A stretch of 64,000 nt of DNA from Atriophallophorus winterbourni (lineage: Eukaryota > Platyhelminthes > Trematoda > Plagiorchiida > Microphallidae). How positions within the stretch are numbered: position 1 is the first letter of the stretch; every line of letters starts with the position of its first letter. A program made the translations under genes and the position numbers. This document shows, piece by piece, positions 62,370 through 64,000 of this stretch. The stretch spans positions 107,110-171,109 of the forward strand of contig JACCGJ010000688.1 in assembly GCA_013407085.1 (NCBI GenBank), in the 5' to 3' direction. Below the pieces are notes generated by a model that was not told the DNA's origin, did not search any database, and saw nothing but the letters and a program-made list of their open reading frames with translations.

Positions 62370-62590
62370 TGTGCGGCCAACACCGAGCTAAATTGATTGA
62401 CCAGAGGTAGTGAGCTGCATGCTGAAACAGGCTGGAGTCTCACTACCATTTCCTGTACTTTTCTATTTCTCATATCTGTCTAGGTCTAGGCAACCTGACA
62501 GTATGTTCGCTTACATGCAGTCTCTGACTGTGCGGCACTTTGCCTGGATCAGACTTGTGTTTTCATACTGTTTTCAAGGTGGAATTAAAA
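62370..62590 (+). repeat. SINE-like repeat, best-preserved copy
   Basis: Blocks in order: GTGCGGCCAACACCGAGC, GAGGTAGTGAGCTGCATG, GGAGTCTCACTACCATTT, TCATATCTGTCTAGG, CAACCTGACAGTATG, GCAGTCTCTGACTGTGCGGC and TTTGCCTGGATCAG. GGTAGTGAG and CTCACTACC form a short inverted pair. Confidence 0.75.
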
Positions 62591-62599
62591 TTGAAACCA

Positions 62600-63650
62600 A
62601 GTAACATGACGTAGGAAAAGCAGGGCTAACACAATATAAAAGACAAGCGAACTATTAGTAGTTTCACTAGGTGGTATTTTGTATAGATTGGTTTAAAATG
62701 ATAGGACGCGGTGACGAGGCATAAAAGTTGACAGCACAAGAAACTACATTGACGACACTGACTTTGGTTCGCAGCCATGTGGTGTAAAGTTTCCAATCAT
62801 CAATGATGCGGACCTTGTGATTCCACTTGAGCAAGCGAAAGTTTCCGGGTGGACCAGGCGCAGCGGTGAGCTTTTCCCCGATGCGTTTTGTCATTGGTTG
62901 ATTGATTGATTACAACCTCCACCCGGCTCGCAATCAAAGCGTCGTACGGAGTTCAAATAACGATCACAAAGGAGCATCAGCAGCCCACCAAGAAATATCT
63001 ACATTAGCAGCCCGATATAACCACCGAATGCAAGCAGGGTTTTGAAGTTAGGGGCATCAAATACAAAAGGCAGACATATTCTCTGCTCGGATTGGAGCGG
63101 TTCCTTGACAAAGACAAGCGCGGAAAATGTCTGCTTTCTAAACTAGAGCTTCACTATGATGGCGAAACATGAGCTGGTCGTCGGAAAAGACGCAGGATAC
63201 CCAGAGTTACAGGTGCTTTCCGTCCACGATTAAAGACCTAGTCATCAATATCTTGAGGTAAACGAAGCTAGTTCAGCATCGCAAACAGTGAGCTATGAGA
63301 GATAGGTCGGGTTCAATCATGGGTAATTACTTTGCAAAGCAATTATCATAACATACCGAGGCATTACACGAGATTAATGTCAAAAAATACCGATACCATC
63401 CACACGCTCTAGACCAACAGCCTTCTCAACCAGCAATTCATTATATAGCTCATCAAATCAGCAAACTTTCAAGAGAAGCCTTGATGCCTTTTCGACCCTA
63501 AACCCTCGAAGAAAACTATACGTCTTAACATCATACATCTACATTTGTTATCCCATCAATCGAAAATTTCTGTCCTTTAGATTTTTAATTGTTTTTTTTA
63601 AACTGCTCGGCAAGCAACCTAATCCCATTTTTGCTTGTTATATTATTCCT
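62600..63650. other. No assigned feature
   Basis: A plus frame around 63030-63170 (GFEVRGIKYKRQTYSLLGLE, then KRGKCLLSKLELHYDGE) has protein-like composition but no recognised family. There is a short ATTG repeat at 62894-62911. Confidence 0.3.
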
Positions 63651-63654
63651 TGTT

Positions 63655-63725
63655 GCCATATTATTCTGTGGTTTTTTGTAAAGCGATATGCTTTTTAGAC
63701 CATTAAAATTGAATTGAATAGCTCG
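63655..63725 (+). mobile_element. CR1-like LINE 3' tail
   Basis: TTATTCTGTGGTTTTTTGTA, then AAAGCGATATGC and TTTTTAGACCATTAAAATTG with a GAATT tail, match the 3' ends at 20640-20700 and 14185-14230. Confidence 0.6.
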
Positions 63726-63892
63726 TCGCATGTACAAAAATGATCGAAAACAACTGCACACTAGTAATACAGAATCTTCAATAAAGAAAATATTCAACTG
63801 CTTATGTAGGTTTGCAAGTGCATGAGCACAATTCAACCACAAATTATTCACTTCCGTTCAACATCTTACCGCCAACCACTAGAATTCGATTT

Positions 63893-64000
63893 ACTTTCGT
63901 TTCGTTCTCATATCTGTCTAGGGCTGGGCAACCTCACAGTATGTTACCCCACGTGCAGTCTCTGACTGTGCGGCACTTTGCTTGGATCAGGCTTGTGCTT
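63893..64000 (+). repeat. SINE-like repeat, runs off the window
   Basis: TCATATCTGTCTAGGGCTGG, GCAACCTCACAGTATGTTAC and GTGCAGTCTCTGACTGTGCG, then GATCAGGCTTGTGCTT at the window end. Confidence 0.7.

Noticed and set aside
62395..62450. GGTAGTGAG / CTCACTACC pair in the SINE-like repeat as a ribozyme relative
   Set aside because: It resembles the ACCGGTAGTGGAG of subfamily B, but the CTGANGA core is missing, so only a simple inverted pair is claimed.

Overview
This is a window of repeat-dense eukaryotic nuclear DNA. It holds parts of three spliced genes and many retroelement remnants, and nothing bacterial. A digenean trematode (fluke) is the best guess. The grounds are the mixture of CR1-like and RTE-like LINEs, Penelope-like elements with GIY-YIG domains and short hammerhead-ribozyme repeats, together with very short 5' introns (one of 29 nt) as known from schistosome genes. 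The guess is inference; no species marker is visible. Two 20-N assembly gaps lie at 4524-4543 and 17058-17077.

Host genes. (1) 3327-23089, minus strand: eight phase-compatible exons of an unidentified Ser/Pro/Asn-rich protein, incomplete at both ends. (2) 41693-45478, plus strand: a complete five-exon gene for an axonemal dynein light intermediate chain (DNALI1/p28), 257 aa. (3) 48667-60256, minus strand: the C-terminal 679 codons of a nuclear-looking protein, tentatively an ELYS/AHCTF1-like nucleoporin, in eight phase-compatible exons ending in a basic, NLS-like tail. All three carry retroelements in their introns.

Mobile DNA. Penelope-like (PLE) GIY-YIG fragments lie at about 150-1035, 8685-9893, 15311-16302 and 44396-45360. 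CR1-like LINE pieces lie at 6.85-7.2, 13.3-14.2, 16.3, 20.2-20.7, 26.7-29.2, 34.4-36.5 and 36.6-41.5 kb; the last is the most complete. An RTE-like reverse transcriptase ORF is uninterrupted at 11285-12988, and decayed RTE pieces occur at 46-47.5 and 56.8-58.5 kb. A LINE whose ORF2 ends in a CxxC zinc finger occurs at 1.9, 4.8, 19.3, 30.2, 49.6-50.3, 54.6-55.9 and 60.5 kb. There is one MULE DNA transposon at 52015-52858 with a 9-bp target duplication, an LTR-element gag-like ORF at 32812-33714, and a SINE-like family of about 200 bp concentrated at 48-64 kb.

The most interesting system is a set of short interspersed elements carrying 42-nt type I hammerhead ribozymes. One copy (minus strand, 4409-4368) has every conserved core nucleotide and complete stems I and II; its stem III is the self-complementary ACCGGT, which should require dimerisation. 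A second subfamily places the same ribozyme at the tip of a long inverted repeat and is flanked by 12-13 bp target duplications at three sites (14.8, 18.2 and 19.4 kb), so it has been mobile. The PLE termini carry a possible related hammerhead-like motif.
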